Shown here in pieces: positions 51,348 through 60,004 of a DNA stretch of 64,000 bases. How positions within the stretch are numbered: position 1 is the first letter of the stretch; every line of letters starts with the position of its first letter. This DNA comes from JdFR-22 sp964534325 (GTDB taxonomy: Archaea > Halobacteriota > Archaeoglobi > Archaeoglobales > Archaeoglobaceae). The notes beneath the pieces are model-generated. The model was not told the origin of the DNA, ran no database searches, and saw nothing but the letters and a program-made list of their open reading frames with translations. Where the stretch lies: the NCBI GenBank assembly GCA_964534325.1, contig CAZHOR010000011.1:18922-82921 (forward strand), given 5' to 3'. A program made the translations under genes and the position numbers.

Positions 51348-53156
51348 TTAAATCACTTTCCTGTATACTACTAAATTAAAGGGTGCGATATTTAATACCT
51401 GCTTTCCACTAATATTCGGAGGAATTGAAGAGCCCTCGCCCCCCCATTTTCCCTCACGGGAATCCAATACCTTATTCCATCCATCCTGAAGGTCTAAATC
51501 CGCGGTGACCTCCTGAGACCCCAAATTCATTATATAAAGCACTTCATCACCTTCATGCCATCTCCTTACAGATATAATGGTCCCTTCTTCCCTGACATCC
51601 ATATCTTCTTTTGAGAGGTGGTAAAGGGATGGGAATTCTTTTCGCAGTCTGATAAGCTCCCTGTAAAAATCGTAGAGGATTTGGTGCTTTCCTTCCTCTC
51701 TTTTTTCCCATCTCAGTTTACATTTGCTGAAGGTTTCCTCCCTGTAGGGATCCGGTATTTCTTCTACCCTATCTCCCCAATCAAAATCACTGAACTCCTC
51801 CCTCCTGCCTTTGCGGACAGCCTCAACGAGTTCCGGGTCTGTATGGCTGATGAAATACAGGAAAGGGGATTCTTCCCCATATTCTTCTCCCATGAACAAT
51901 AGGGGTACGTTAGGTGATAGTATTACAGCTCCTGCTACCAGCTTGAGCGCCTCAAAAGACAGTATTGTGGATAATCTGTCTCCCCCCAATCTGTTGCCTA
52001 CCTGATCGTGATTCTGAGAGAACACCACAAATTGATGGGCGGGTCTATCTTGGGAGGAGCTTCCGTGACGCCTTTTTCTGTATTTAGAGTATTGCCAGGA
52101 ATAAACAAATCCTTCTCTCAAAGCTTTGGCCAATTGCTTTAAAGAGCCAAAGTCCTGATAATATCCCTGTCTCTCACCGGTGAGATGGGCATGGAGTGAG
52201 TGATGAAAATCGTCATTCCACTGGGCGTGAATACCATAGCCAGCTTCTCTGGGCCTGATGACCTTCACGTCATTGAGGTCGCTTTCTGCAATGAGATAGA
52301 ACTTCCTGCCCATCTCTTTAGATAACTCATCTACGCTCTGGGCCAGTTCCTCCAGAAAAGGTCTGGCGCTCAAGTCGTAGATCCCGTGGATGGCATCCAG
52401 GCGGAGAGCATCCACATGGAACTGCTCCAACCAGTAGAGGGCGTTCTCAATAAAAAAGTTCCTCACTTCATCGCTGTATGGACCGTCAAAATTGATGGCA
52501 TCGCCCCAGGGAGTCTTATAGCGGTCGGTAAAGTAGGGGCCAAAGTCCCGGAGGTAATTACCTTCAGGTCCCAGATGATTGTACACCACATCCAGAATCA
52601 CCGCCATACCCCTTTGGTGGCATGCATTGACCAGCGTTTTAAGGCCCTGGGGACCGCCGTAGGAGTTCTGGACCGCGAAGAGGTATGCACCATCGTATCC
52701 CCAGTTCCTCTCTCCCGGGAACTGGGCAACAGGCATCAGCTCAATAGTGTTGACGCCCAGATGGATAAGATCGTCCAGCCGAGGTATAATGGATTGAAAG
52801 TCGCCCTGTGGAGTGAATGCTCCCGTATGCAGCTCGTAAATGATCATTTCATTGAGCGGAATTCCTTTCCACTTCCCGTCATCCCACTCAAAACTGTGGT
52901 CTATAACCTGTGAAGCCTCATGAACTCCGTGGGGTTGATAATGCGATGCCGGGTCTGGCCTATCCACCTTACCGTCAAGAGTGAAAGTGTAAACAGTGTC
53001 TGGTGGAGCCTCAGCCAGAACAGACCAGTAACCCTTTTCATCTCTTTCCATAGGGACCTTCTGCCCCTCAACGTTCACACCTAAATCTTTTATAAAAGGT
53101 GCCCACACGGTGAACCTGGTCTTATTTTCCCCCATATACCATGATCCTATCTTCAA
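51348..53156 (-). CDS. treZ: Malto-oligosyltrehalose trehalohydrolase (TreZ, GH13_10)
   Basis: A protein of 602 residues. N-terminal CBM48-like domain (TRFTVWAPFIKDLGVNVEGQ); barrel: NTIELMPVAQFPGERNWGYD, VDALRLDAIHGIYDLSARPF (nucleophile), FYLIAESDLNDVKVIRP (acid/base) and VFSQNHDQVGNRLGGDRL. It releases trehalose from the product of TreY. First gene of the leftward operon. Confidence 0.92.
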   Translation of the reverse strand: MKIGSWYMGENKTRFTVWAPFIKDLGVNVEGQKVPMERDEKGYWSVLAEAPPDTVYTFTLDGKVDRPDPASHYQPHGVHEASQVIDHSFEWDDGKWKGIPLNEMIIYELHTGAFTPQGDFQSIIPRLDDLIHLGVNTIELMPVAQFPGERNWGYDGAYLFAVQNSYGGPQGLKTLVNACHQRGMAVILDVVYNHLGPEGNYLRDFGPYFTDRYKTPWGDAINFDGPYSDEVRNFFIENALYWLEQFHVDALRLDAIHGIYDLSARPFLEELAQSVDELSKEMGRKFYLIAESDLNDVKVIRPREAGYGIHAQWNDDFHHSLHAHLTGERQGYYQDFGSLKQLAKALREGFVYSWQYSKYRKRRHGSSSQDRPAHQFVVFSQNHDQVGNRLGGDRLSTILSFEALKLVAGAVILSPNVPLLFMGEEYGEESPFLYFISHTDPELVEAVRKGRREEFSDFDWGDRVEEIPDPYREETFSKCKLRWEKREEGKHQILYDFYRELIRLRKEFPSLYHLSKEDMDVREEGTIISVRRWHEGDEVLYIMNLGSQEVTADLDLQDGWNKVLDSREGKWGGEGSSIPPNISGKQVLNIAPFNLVVYRKVI

Positions 53157-53394
53157 ACCGACCCCATCCCTAAATAATTCCTTGAACAGCTTTTCCCACT
53201 TTTTTGGTTGTAAATCCTCTTTGTATAAGCGGGTATATAAAATTTAAGTTAACCAGCGTAGCACAGTGTAAAGACCCTCTTTCTTTCCATTCGAACCGGA
53301 AATAGTCAAGATCGTGTATTAGGCTTCAGAACAGCTCATTATAAACCAGAAAAATAAACAATAATGCTTATTAAATTTGAAGGTAACTAAAGTT
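53157..53394. promoter_or_regulatory. Divergent promoter region treZ / pgi
   Basis: TATATAAAATTTAAG at 53234-53248 on the plus strand reads AAATTTTATATA on the minus strand and could serve treZ with a 5' leader of about 60-80 nt. For pgi no perfect TATA box is seen but AGGT (53381-53384) lies 10 nt before ATG 53395. No operator recognised. Confidence 0.4.
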
Positions 53395-54120
53395 ATGCAG
53401 ATTGTCATGGAGTTTTTCGGTAAAGAGTTCACTGCAGCAATTAGATGGGTCAACGATCTCTTACCTGTCCTTGCCTACCCTCAATCCGTTAAAGATAACT
53501 TCAAAGCCTACCTGATGTTCAGGGATGTCCACAAGAACGAAGCTGAGCATAAAAAGATTGTCTCAAGGAATTTGAGATATGATATAACCATTATCCCTCC
53601 CAATAAAGTTGGTGAAGAGTTCATAAAGACCTATGGCCATTATCACCCGGTTGCAGAGGGCAACCAGTCATACACCGAAATATACGAAGTTCTGGATGGT
53701 GAGGCTTTTTATTTACTTCAAAAGCTGGATAACGGTGAGGTAGTCGATTTTGTGGTTGTGGAGGCTGCTAAAGGTGATAAGGTTGTAATCCCTCCCAACT
53801 ATGGTCATGTAACCGTAAATCCTTCAGACGAGAAATTGAGGATGTCCAATTGGGTTTATAGGGAGTTTGAATCACGTTATGAGACTTACAAGAACATGAG
53901 GGGCGCCTGTTATTACTATACAACTGATGGTTGGATTGAGAATGAGATGTACGGGGATGTTCCCCCAATAAGGTTTGTCAAACCCGTTATCCCTAAACAG
54001 CTAAATCTGAATAAACAGGAAGAGATGTACGGACTTGTGGATGACCTGGAGTCTCTGGAGTTCTTATGGAAACCCACTGCACATAAAGAAATGTTCGAAC
54101 GGGTTTTTAAAGAGGTCTGA
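53395..54120 (+). CDS. pgi: Glucose-6-phosphate isomerase, archaeal cupin type
   Basis: A protein of 241 residues from ATG 53395 (a TTG at 53377 would add six). It is the cupin isomerase of Euryarchaeota: YGHYHPVAEGNQSYTEIYEV (metal His/Glu), YLLQKLDNGEVVDFVVV and VVIPPNYGHVTVNPSDEKL (last His). It interconverts glucose-6-P and fructose-6-P, feeding the glucan and trehalose pathways. The following GT3 gene starts 25 nt after it. Its presence is a good marker for a euryarchaeal host. Confidence 0.9.
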   Translation: MQIVMEFFGKEFTAAIRWVNDLLPVLAYPQSVKDNFKAYLMFRDVHKNEAEHKKIVSRNLRYDITIIPPNKVGEEFIKTYGHYHPVAEGNQSYTEIYEVLDGEAFYLLQKLDNGEVVDFVVVEAAKGDKVVIPPNYGHVTVNPSDEKLRMSNWVYREFESRYETYKNMRGACYYYTTDGWIENEMYGDVPPIRFVKPVIPKQLNLNKQEEMYGLVDDLESLEFLWKPTAHKEMFERVFKEV

Positions 54121-54145
54121 TCGATCAAGCAAGATTGGTGGTAGG

Positions 54146-55804
54146 ATGTACATGATCATAGGGGGAGAAGAATCTGGTCCCATATCCAACAAGCTGGGAG
54201 GGATATGGAACGTAATCGATGCGGAAGCCAGGTATCTGGCCAGGATAGCCTCAGATGAGATCATTGTTGCGGGACCATATTTCGAGAGGCTGGGACAGGA
54301 CTGGAGCCCCAAATCCAGAATTACGGACCTCACCGGGTTTGAGCCCATCGAGGACGGCAAATTGCTGGAAGTTCTGGATGGGATAGGTATAGATTACCGG
54401 GCGGTAAAAAGAGAAGGGGGAACAGAGGGAATAAAGTACGCGCTTTTCAATACTGAGGAGTGCATGAGCAAGAGAGTGAACTACCAGGGCAGTAAAGTGA
54501 GGTTAAGTGATGTGGTCAAAGCTGAGGCATACAATCTCCTGGGCCTCGATTCCTTGAAATATGAGAGCACCACTTACGGAGGAGAATATACTCATTACCT
54601 CAATTTATCTTATGCCATATCAGAGCTGGCAAGGGGTTTATCCACACAAGAAAAAGTCTCCCTGCAGTGCCACGAGTTCCCTGTGTTCTATGCTTCAGTT
54701 AGACTGGAGAGATTATCTGTGCCGGTGAAAACACTGGCTACTTTCCACGCCACCAAACCCGGGAGGAACTGGGGCGCGCAGAACTTTGAAAAGGTGTTGA
54801 AAGGAGATGCTACCTTACCCCCAAATATTCAGCACGGTTTGATGGAAATGGAGAAATTGGCCAGCTATTCAGACGTGGTGAGCTTCGTCAGCAACAACAC
54901 CAGGAATGAATCCAGATTGTTTTACGGTATTGACGGCATTGTCATCCGCAACGGTATCGAACTGAATGTGAATAGTGTCAACTGGAATAAGAAGAGTAGA
55001 AATCTTCAAAAAATGCAGTCCTTCATATCGGACATTTTGAAGAGGATGGACGGAGTTGTTGTGGAGGACAAAGCAATCATACCCATTTTCACCATCTCCC
55101 GACTGGAAATTGAGAACAAAGGATACCCCGATCTTCTCGATTCACTGATCATTCTGGATAGGATTCTCAAAAATAAGGTGGAAAATAAAGAGATAGATGA
55201 TGTAAAAGTGTTTTGCATCCTCATAACTGCTGTGGGGCCCAAAGAACCTAAAACGCTTCCACCAGGTTTCCCTCTTAATCTGGGTGACGAGTTGCTGGTG
55301 GGTGATGAGCTGAGGTTGAAGCAAATGATAGATGAGAGAGGTCTTGGGGTAAAGAATATCAGCCGCAGGAACGTGTGCGCTCTCCTCTATCCCCAATGGG
55401 TGAGTAAAGAGGACGGGGGCTTCAACATGACCCTAAATGAGATCTCTTCTGCCTGTGTAGCGGGAGTATTTCCCTCACGTTATGATCCTTTCCTCCTCAC
55501 AGCTCTGGAGGCTTGCAGCGAAGCATGTTCCGTAGTCCTGAGCAAGGCATGCGGCTTCAGCGGGGCTGTCAGAGAGCTCCAGCAACAGAAGGGGATTTAT
55601 GGAGGAGTTATTCTGGTGGATAATATCGAGCAGAGTTACCTCCAGACGATCACGGATTATGCTTTAGGACTGTCTATCATAATTGATGCGTTCTTAAGGG
55701 ACTGGGTAAAGGACAGAATGATGTGCGATGTAGCGTTCCTCCTTGCCAGAGAAATGGACTGGGAAAGCCCGGTTAGAAGCTATTATGAGATCCTCAAAGA
55801 GTAG
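54146..55804 (+). CDS. GT3-type glycogen synthase-like glycosyltransferase
   Basis: A protein of 552 residues from ATG 54146 after GGTGGTAGG; the frame continues upstream to 54035 but overlaps pgi and lacks similarity. Features: GPISNKLGGIWNVIDAEARY (K-x-GG loop), QCHEFPVFYASVRLERLS, TLATFHATKPGRNW, FTISRLEIENKGYPDLLDSL and PSRYDPFLLTALEACSEACS, the E-x7-E-like end of GT3 synthases found in eukaryotes. Related archaeal and bacterial forms make glucan from NDP-glucose. Together with the GT4/5 gene it gives two different synthases in one cluster. Confidence 0.75.
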   Translation: MYMIIGGEESGPISNKLGGIWNVIDAEARYLARIASDEIIVAGPYFERLGQDWSPKSRITDLTGFEPIEDGKLLEVLDGIGIDYRAVKREGGTEGIKYALFNTEECMSKRVNYQGSKVRLSDVVKAEAYNLLGLDSLKYESTTYGGEYTHYLNLSYAISELARGLSTQEKVSLQCHEFPVFYASVRLERLSVPVKTLATFHATKPGRNWGAQNFEKVLKGDATLPPNIQHGLMEMEKLASYSDVVSFVSNNTRNESRLFYGIDGIVIRNGIELNVNSVNWNKKSRNLQKMQSFISDILKRMDGVVVEDKAIIPIFTISRLEIENKGYPDLLDSLIILDRILKNKVENKEIDDVKVFCILITAVGPKEPKTLPPGFPLNLGDELLVGDELRLKQMIDERGLGVKNISRRNVCALLYPQWVSKEDGGFNMTLNEISSACVAGVFPSRYDPFLLTALEACSEACSVVLSKACGFSGAVRELQQQKGIYGGVILVDNIEQSYLQTITDYALGLSIIIDAFLRDWVKDRMMCDVAFLLAREMDWESPVRSYYEILKE

Positions 55805-55899
55805 TCTTCACTATTTCTATTTCAATACCACCTTCACTGTTCAAGTGATTTCAAAATAAAGTATAAAAACCGTGATATCCACTATCAGTGGGGATTAAG

Positions 55900-56067
55900 A
55901 TGGGGAAATTGTATAATCTAAATCTGGACCTTGACGATGAATTGTCAAATCAGTTCGAGGAGTCCAAAAAGTATTCAGGGAGCAAAACCGACGAAGAGTT
56001 CATCCAATACCTTATCAAATATTTTTACAAGAGTGAAATCGAGTGGTCGAGTTTTAAAGACGAATAA
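55900..56067 (+). CDS. Small protein, 55 aa
   Basis: ATG at 55900 gives MGKLYNLNLDLDDELSNQFE, then EESKKYSGSKTDEEFIQYL and an acidic-aromatic tail. GTATAAAAACC (55861-55871) is a clear TATA box 25-30 nt upstream with no ribosome binding site, supporting a leaderless mRNA. The pattern strand + two helices recalls RHH proteins (LDLDDELSNQFEE), but I do not claim it. 56068-56248 is empty. Confidence 0.5.
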   Translation: MGKLYNLNLDLDDELSNQFEESKKYSGSKTDEEFIQYLIKYFYKSEIEWSSFKDE

Positions 56068-56248
56068 TGTCTTAACACAAAACATCTCTCAAAACAAGGT
56101 TATGCTAAAAATGCTGAAAAGTGCTAAAGACTCGGAGGAAAAACGGAGGCCATCATCACTTTTCAATGGAGAAGGGAAAAATATTATTTACTATAATTTA
56201 TCATGACCAGTTAAAGGTAGGTTAAGGTAAAACTACAGGGATGAGAAT

Positions 56249-56572
56249 ATGGAGCCGCCAGTTGTCAGTGCCGAAGAAGTGAAAAAGGATTTGTCTCAAC
56301 TATATACGCTGGTAATTGATGTCAGGGATAAGAAAGATTACGATAAAGGTCATGTGCCGGGAGCTGTTTTTGCGGAAATAAAGAACATCGAGGGGCTCAA
56401 GCCAAGGCTGGAAGAGGCAGAGAAGATATACGTATATTCCAATGACTATGATTGTCCTGCCAGCACCATAGCCTCAAAAGAGATAATGAAGATGGGTTTT
56501 GATAACGTGTACGACTTTAAGGGCTCATATAAAGAATGGGTGGACAAAGGATATCAAATCGAACAACAATAA
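56249..56572 (+). CDS. Rhodanese-like domain protein
   Basis: A protein of 107 residues: LVIDVRDKKDYDKGHVPGAV is the rhodanese N-terminal signature, and IYVYSNDYDCPASTIASKEI carries Cys in the active-site loop position, followed by FDNVYDFKGSYKEWVDKGY. Sulfurtransferase or protein-phosphatase-like activity is possible. It is followed 12 nt later by a GNAT gene, likely one transcript. Confidence 0.85.
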   Translation: MEPPVVSAEEVKKDLSQLYTLVIDVRDKKDYDKGHVPGAVFAEIKNIEGLKPRLEEAEKIYVYSNDYDCPASTIASKEIMKMGFDNVYDFKGSYKEWVDKGYQIEQQ

Positions 56573-56584
56573 TGAGCAATAATT

Positions 56585-56863
56585 ATGGCATTCAATTTCG
56601 AGATCACGGCAAAAAGAATAATCCTAAGAGATGACGTGAAAGAGCTTTCCTGGGTGGAGTACGAGGAGGAAGACGGTACCATTCACCTTATCCAAACCTT
56701 TACTCCCCGCGAGCACAGGGGGAGAGGATATGCTTCCCAGGTAGTAGAAAAAGCTCTAAAGTTCGCGGACAGCTACCACAAAATAAAGGTCTCCTGCCCG
56801 TATATCAAGAACTGGATAGAAAAACACGGGTTCCAGAGAGAAGTAGAGTTCGTAGAAGACTGA
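56585..56863 (+). CDS. GNAT-family acetyltransferase (small, YjdJ/GCN5-related type)
   Basis: A protein of 92 residues: ISWVEYEEEDGTIHLIQTFT-like start (residues ~20-38), then PREHRGRGYASQVVEKALKF (the Q/R-x-x-G-x-G/A acetyl-CoA loop) and IKNWIEKHGFQREV. It lacks the first strands of full GNAT enzymes, as in the short YjdJ group. Substrate unknown. Co-transcribed with the rhodanese gene; both have no link to the glucan cluster. Confidence 0.82.
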   Translation: MAFNFEITAKRIILRDDVKELSWVEYEEEDGTIHLIQTFTPREHRGRGYASQVVEKALKFADSYHKIKVSCPYIKNWIEKHGFQREVEFVED

Positions 56864-56910
56864 ACTATTCTTGGAATACATCTTCTTTAGATTACCAACG
56901 CTAAAATTTC

Positions 56911-57225
56911 TTATTTGTCAAATCCATCAGCAAGGTCTTCCAGCTCTTTCTCTACCTTAAAGTATTGCTCCAGAAGTGATTTTCCCAAGGGAGTGAGGGT
57001 TGTCTTCCCTCCGGATCTCCCTCCCCTTTCCCTCTCCACTACTTTACCTGCTCTGTTCTCCATCTTCTCAATGTAATTCCACACAAAACGGTAGGACATA
57101 TCCAGCGATTTGGCTGCCTGGGAGATGGAGCCGTGCTGCTCAATAGCTCTTAATATCTCTGCTCCTCCTTTCCCCATAACCGGTTTACCATCCTTCTCGA
57201 ACCAGAACCGCCATCTCAATTCCAT
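56911..57225 (-). CDS. ModE-type winged-HTH regulator without MOP domains
   Basis: A protein of 104 residues equal to the N-terminal HTH of ModE: RFWFEKDGKPVMGKGGAEIL, then QHGSISQAAKSLDMSYRFVW, NYIEKMENRAGKVV and GGRSGGKTTLTPLGKSLLEQ. The molybdate-binding MOP domains are absent, so it either senses nothing or uses a partner. The start overlaps the stop of the ABC ATPase gene (57225), so it is the last gene of the transporter operon and is likely to regulate it. Confidence 0.88.
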   Translation of the reverse strand: MELRWRFWFEKDGKPVMGKGGAEILRAIEQHGSISQAAKSLDMSYRFVWNYIEKMENRAGKVVERERGGRSGGKTTLTPLGKSLLEQYFKVEKELEDLADGFDK

Positions 57226-57959
57226 TACTCTAAATAGTTCAGCAACTTCTCAAATAAACCTTTTACCCCAATAAAATCTGCCACCTGCTCGTCTCTGGCT
57301 TGAGAGAAAAGCTGCTTGATCCCCCCCACCTGCTTTACTTCCCCGTCCATCATCACTGCCACCCTATCTGAGAGGGCGGCAGCCTCAATGAAACTGTGGG
57401 TTACGTGCACAATAGGAACAGCAAATTCAGAATGGACCTTTCTCAACTCCTCCATCAGCTTTTCCTTGGTCCTCAGATCAACTGCAGAGAGAGGTTCGTC
57501 CAGAAGGATCAGCTGGGGTTGGACGATAAGGGCTCTGGCCAGAGCAACTCTCTGCTTCTCACCCCCACTGAGCGTTGTAGGGTCCCTATGTAAAAGATGC
57601 TCAATACCCAGAGTTCGCGCCAGCTCCTCTACTCTGGAGGAGTTTCTCTCTCCTTTAACCCTAAGACCGTACTCTATATTCCTGAAGACGTTGAGATGAG
57701 GGAATAATGCATAGTCCTGAGGGACAAATCCGATCTTCCTTTTTTCGGGGAGCAGGTTGGTGGCATCCTCCTCATTTATGGTTATCCTTCCCTTGTCAGG
57801 AGTGAACATGCCAGCAATGATCTCTATCAAGACGCTCTTTCCGGCTCCAGTGGGTCCCAGCAGAACGAAGTACTCGTTACCTATTTCCAGAGTAATGTCC
57901 TTTAGCTGGAAATTACCCAATCTCTTGGAGATTCCCTGGACTTCAAGTACCGTTTTCAT
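57225..57959 (-). CDS. Tungstate/molybdate ABC transporter ATP-binding protein (WtpC/ModC-type)
   Basis: An ATPase of 244 residues: Walker A VLLGPTGAGKSVLIEIIAG, signature LSGGEKQRVALARALIVQ, Walker B LILLDEPLSAVDLRTKEKL, H-loop VHVTHSFIEAAALSDRV. The C-terminal TOBE/MOP domain normal in ModC/WtpC is absent; it ends soon after VKQVGGIKQLFSQARDEQV. It powers the uptake of tungstate or molybdate. Order in the operon: wtpA, wtpB, wtpC, modE-type. Confidence 0.88.
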   Translation of the reverse strand: MKTVLEVQGISKRLGNFQLKDITLEIGNEYFVLLGPTGAGKSVLIEIIAGMFTPDKGRITINEEDATNLLPEKRKIGFVPQDYALFPHLNVFRNIEYGLRVKGERNSSRVEELARTLGIEHLLHRDPTTLSGGEKQRVALARALIVQPQLILLDEPLSAVDLRTKEKLMEELRKVHSEFAVPIVHVTHSFIEAAALSDRVAVMMDGEVKQVGGIKQLFSQARDEQVADFIGVKGLFEKLLNYLE

Positions 57960-58719
57960 TCTTCCTCCCCCACAAAAGAACTCTCAATAGCACGAATACG
58001 ATCAGAGAGAATATGAACAATATTACTGCGATGGGCCTGCTGGCTTGAAGGCCTTGACTCAAGAACCTGTCATATATAAGAGTTGAAGCCACCATAGGGT
58101 AATAGGCTATCATGACCACAGCACCGAACTCGCTTATGGCTCTGGCCCACGACATTAGAGCACCGGCTGCCATGTGCCTCCAGGTGAGTGGGATGGTTAT
58201 GGTGGCGAATACCCTGACCGGTGAGGCGCCAAGCGTTCGGGCCACATGCTCCAGCCTGATGTTCAGGTTCTGAAAACCTTCTCTGGTAGTGTTAATGTAG
58301 AAGGGGGCTGAAACGAATAACATTGCAGCCACCACACCTGGTAGAGCGTCAACGAACTCGATTGGGGCGAAAGAGCCGATAATGCCTCTGGAGCTGAAAA
58401 CCGATAGTAATGCTATCCCGGATACAACGTGTGGAATGATGATGGGGAGGTCCACAAAACCTGCTATAATGCTCTTTCCAAAGAAATTGGTCCTCACCAT
58501 CAAGTAGGATAGAGGGGTCCCCAGTACAACCGCGATAACGGTGGAGAGAAATGCAGCGTAGGCGGTGAAAAGTATGATCCGCCACACATCACTATCAGTA
58601 AATGCCTCATACAATCCATTTAGATCGGCTGTTTGAGTGGCAAAAGTAGAAAAAACAGGTAAAATAACGAACAGGACCATCAAGGAGGCCAGTATAGCAA
58701 ATAATACCTTCAATTTCAT
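57943..58719 (-). CDS. Tungstate/molybdate ABC transporter permease (WtpB/ModB-type)
   Basis: A protein of 258 residues with six TM segments, e.g. VLFAILASLMVLFVILPVFS at the start. The EAA loop for ATPase contact is LEHVARTLGASPVRVFATIT. It overlaps the ATPase gene by 17 nt. It forms the membrane channel for the oxyanion. Confidence 0.9.
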   Translation of the reverse strand: MKLKVLFAILASLMVLFVILPVFSTFATQTADLNGLYEAFTDSDVWRIILFTAYAAFLSTVIAVVLGTPLSYLMVRTNFFGKSIIAGFVDLPIIIPHVVSGIALLSVFSSRGIIGSFAPIEFVDALPGVVAAMLFVSAPFYINTTREGFQNLNIRLEHVARTLGASPVRVFATITIPLTWRHMAAGALMSWARAISEFGAVVMIAYYPMVASTLIYDRFLSQGLQASRPIAVILFIFSLIVFVLLRVLLWGRKNENGT

Positions 58720-58774
58720 TATTACTCCTTTATTTGGTCCTGTCTTAGATTTATTGATCTGATATTATCTCCGT

Positions 58775-59797
58775 TTAGCTTACCGCTTCTTTAAGGTTAG
58801 CGGGGATCTTGTCGGTATTGTCAACTTCAGCTTCTATGGGTGGCTGACCAAGTTCTTCGAATACTTGTTTTCCTTCTTCACTTATCACCAGCTGAACAAA
58901 TTCCTCTGCCGAATCCTTGTGCTCAGCATTTGACGGTATGGTCATCCCATAAACTATGGGCTTTCCTGCCACCTCATCTCCACTGGCGAGAACTACCTTA
59001 ACCCTGTTGTAGAGGTCTGCATACTGGTCACTGCCCAGAGATACCTTATCGGGCAGCTCCACAAACTGGTGGTCATGCTGTTTGGCAACACTCCTGTATA
59101 TGAAGTAATAATCGATTTCACCTGACTCTAAACCATTTATGAGCTCCATCTCCATGCTCCTGACCATCAGCTTGTCATTATTGGGCTCTATGTTCTCTGA
59201 AGAAGGCATTTCAAGCACGTAGCTATCCCCATCCTTAGTGAATTCCAGGTTGGAGTAAGAGGCTACGAGGTCGTCATATATGCTGTCATCATTATAGTGG
59301 AGCTCTGCCAGCTTCATAACCATCTGAGAGCGATATCCACAGGGATCATCATTGGGATTGGAGAACCCGAACTTGACATCCGACTTCCTGAGGATATCGT
59401 ACCAGTTATCAGAATTGATCTCATCAGCATACTTGCTATCCTCGTGGTACGCCAGCACTACCTCGTTAGCAGCGAATTTCAGGGTCCAATCCGCATATTC
59501 AGGATACATCAAGGTGGGAATAAGAGTGTAATCTGCCGAACCTACAACATCCGCATTCTTATCCAGCTCCGTCACTTTCCTGATGGTTGCGGCACTACCC
59601 GCTCCTTCCAGCTGAACATCCACATCAGGATGCTCCTCTTCAAACATTGTCTCCAATTCCTTCATGGGCTCCGTCAAACTGCCCGCATGGAAAACCTTCA
59701 ACTTTATTTTATCACCAGTGTTAGACTGATTACTGGCGCAACCAGCAAAAATAAGCACAGCCATTAGTATTAATGTAATCGCCAATTTTTTCACCAT
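58775..59797 (-). CDS. wtpA: Tungstate/molybdate-binding lipoprotein (WtpA-type)
   Basis: A protein of 340 residues. Signal with lipobox: LAITLILMAVLIFAGCASNQ; then VFHAGSLTEPMKELETMFEE, LEGAGSAATIRKVTELDKNA and VVGSADYTLIPTL, all WtpA hallmarks (oxyanion-binding loops HAGSL and GSAA). It binds tungstate or molybdate outside the cell and delivers it to the permease. A strong T-rich AT stretch (59800-59890) lies upstream on the minus strand. Likely tungstate for AOR-type or FMD-type enzymes (inference). Confidence 0.92.
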   Translation of the reverse strand: MVKKLAITLILMAVLIFAGCASNQSNTGDKIKLKVFHAGSLTEPMKELETMFEEEHPDVDVQLEGAGSAATIRKVTELDKNADVVGSADYTLIPTLMYPEYADWTLKFAANEVVLAYHEDSKYADEINSDNWYDILRKSDVKFGFSNPNDDPCGYRSQMVMKLAELHYNDDSIYDDLVASYSNLEFTKDGDSYVLEMPSSENIEPNNDKLMVRSMEMELINGLESGEIDYYFIYRSVAKQHDHQFVELPDKVSLGSDQYADLYNRVKVVLASGDEVAGKPIVYGMTIPSNAEHKDSAEEFVQLVISEEGKQVFEELGQPPIEAEVDNTDKIPANLKEAVS

Positions 59798-60004
59798 ATC
59801 ACCGATATGTTCTGCTGTGCATAACGTTATTTAAATCTTGTTTTTTGACTTTTGATGTTTGGGTTTTTGTTTGGATTTGATTCGTGAGTTGAAGGATTTT
59901 ATAGTTCAAGTGCTATAAATTCAAACGTTTAACATAGAAATATAACGAATAAATTTGCAAAAAAATTATATATAAAAAATCAAGCCTACCTTCGGGGTGT
60001 AAAT
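59798..60004. promoter_or_regulatory. Divergent promoter region wtpA / Ntn hydrolase gene
   Basis: TTATATATAAAAAA (59966-59979) is a very strong TATA box on the plus strand. GGGGTG at 59995-60000 lies 5-6 nt before the TTG at 60005, so the leader is short. TATAG-ttcaagtg-CTATA (around 59901-59918) is a short inverted repeat upstream. On the minus strand a TTTAAAT-type box near 59830 may serve wtpA. Confidence 0.5.
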
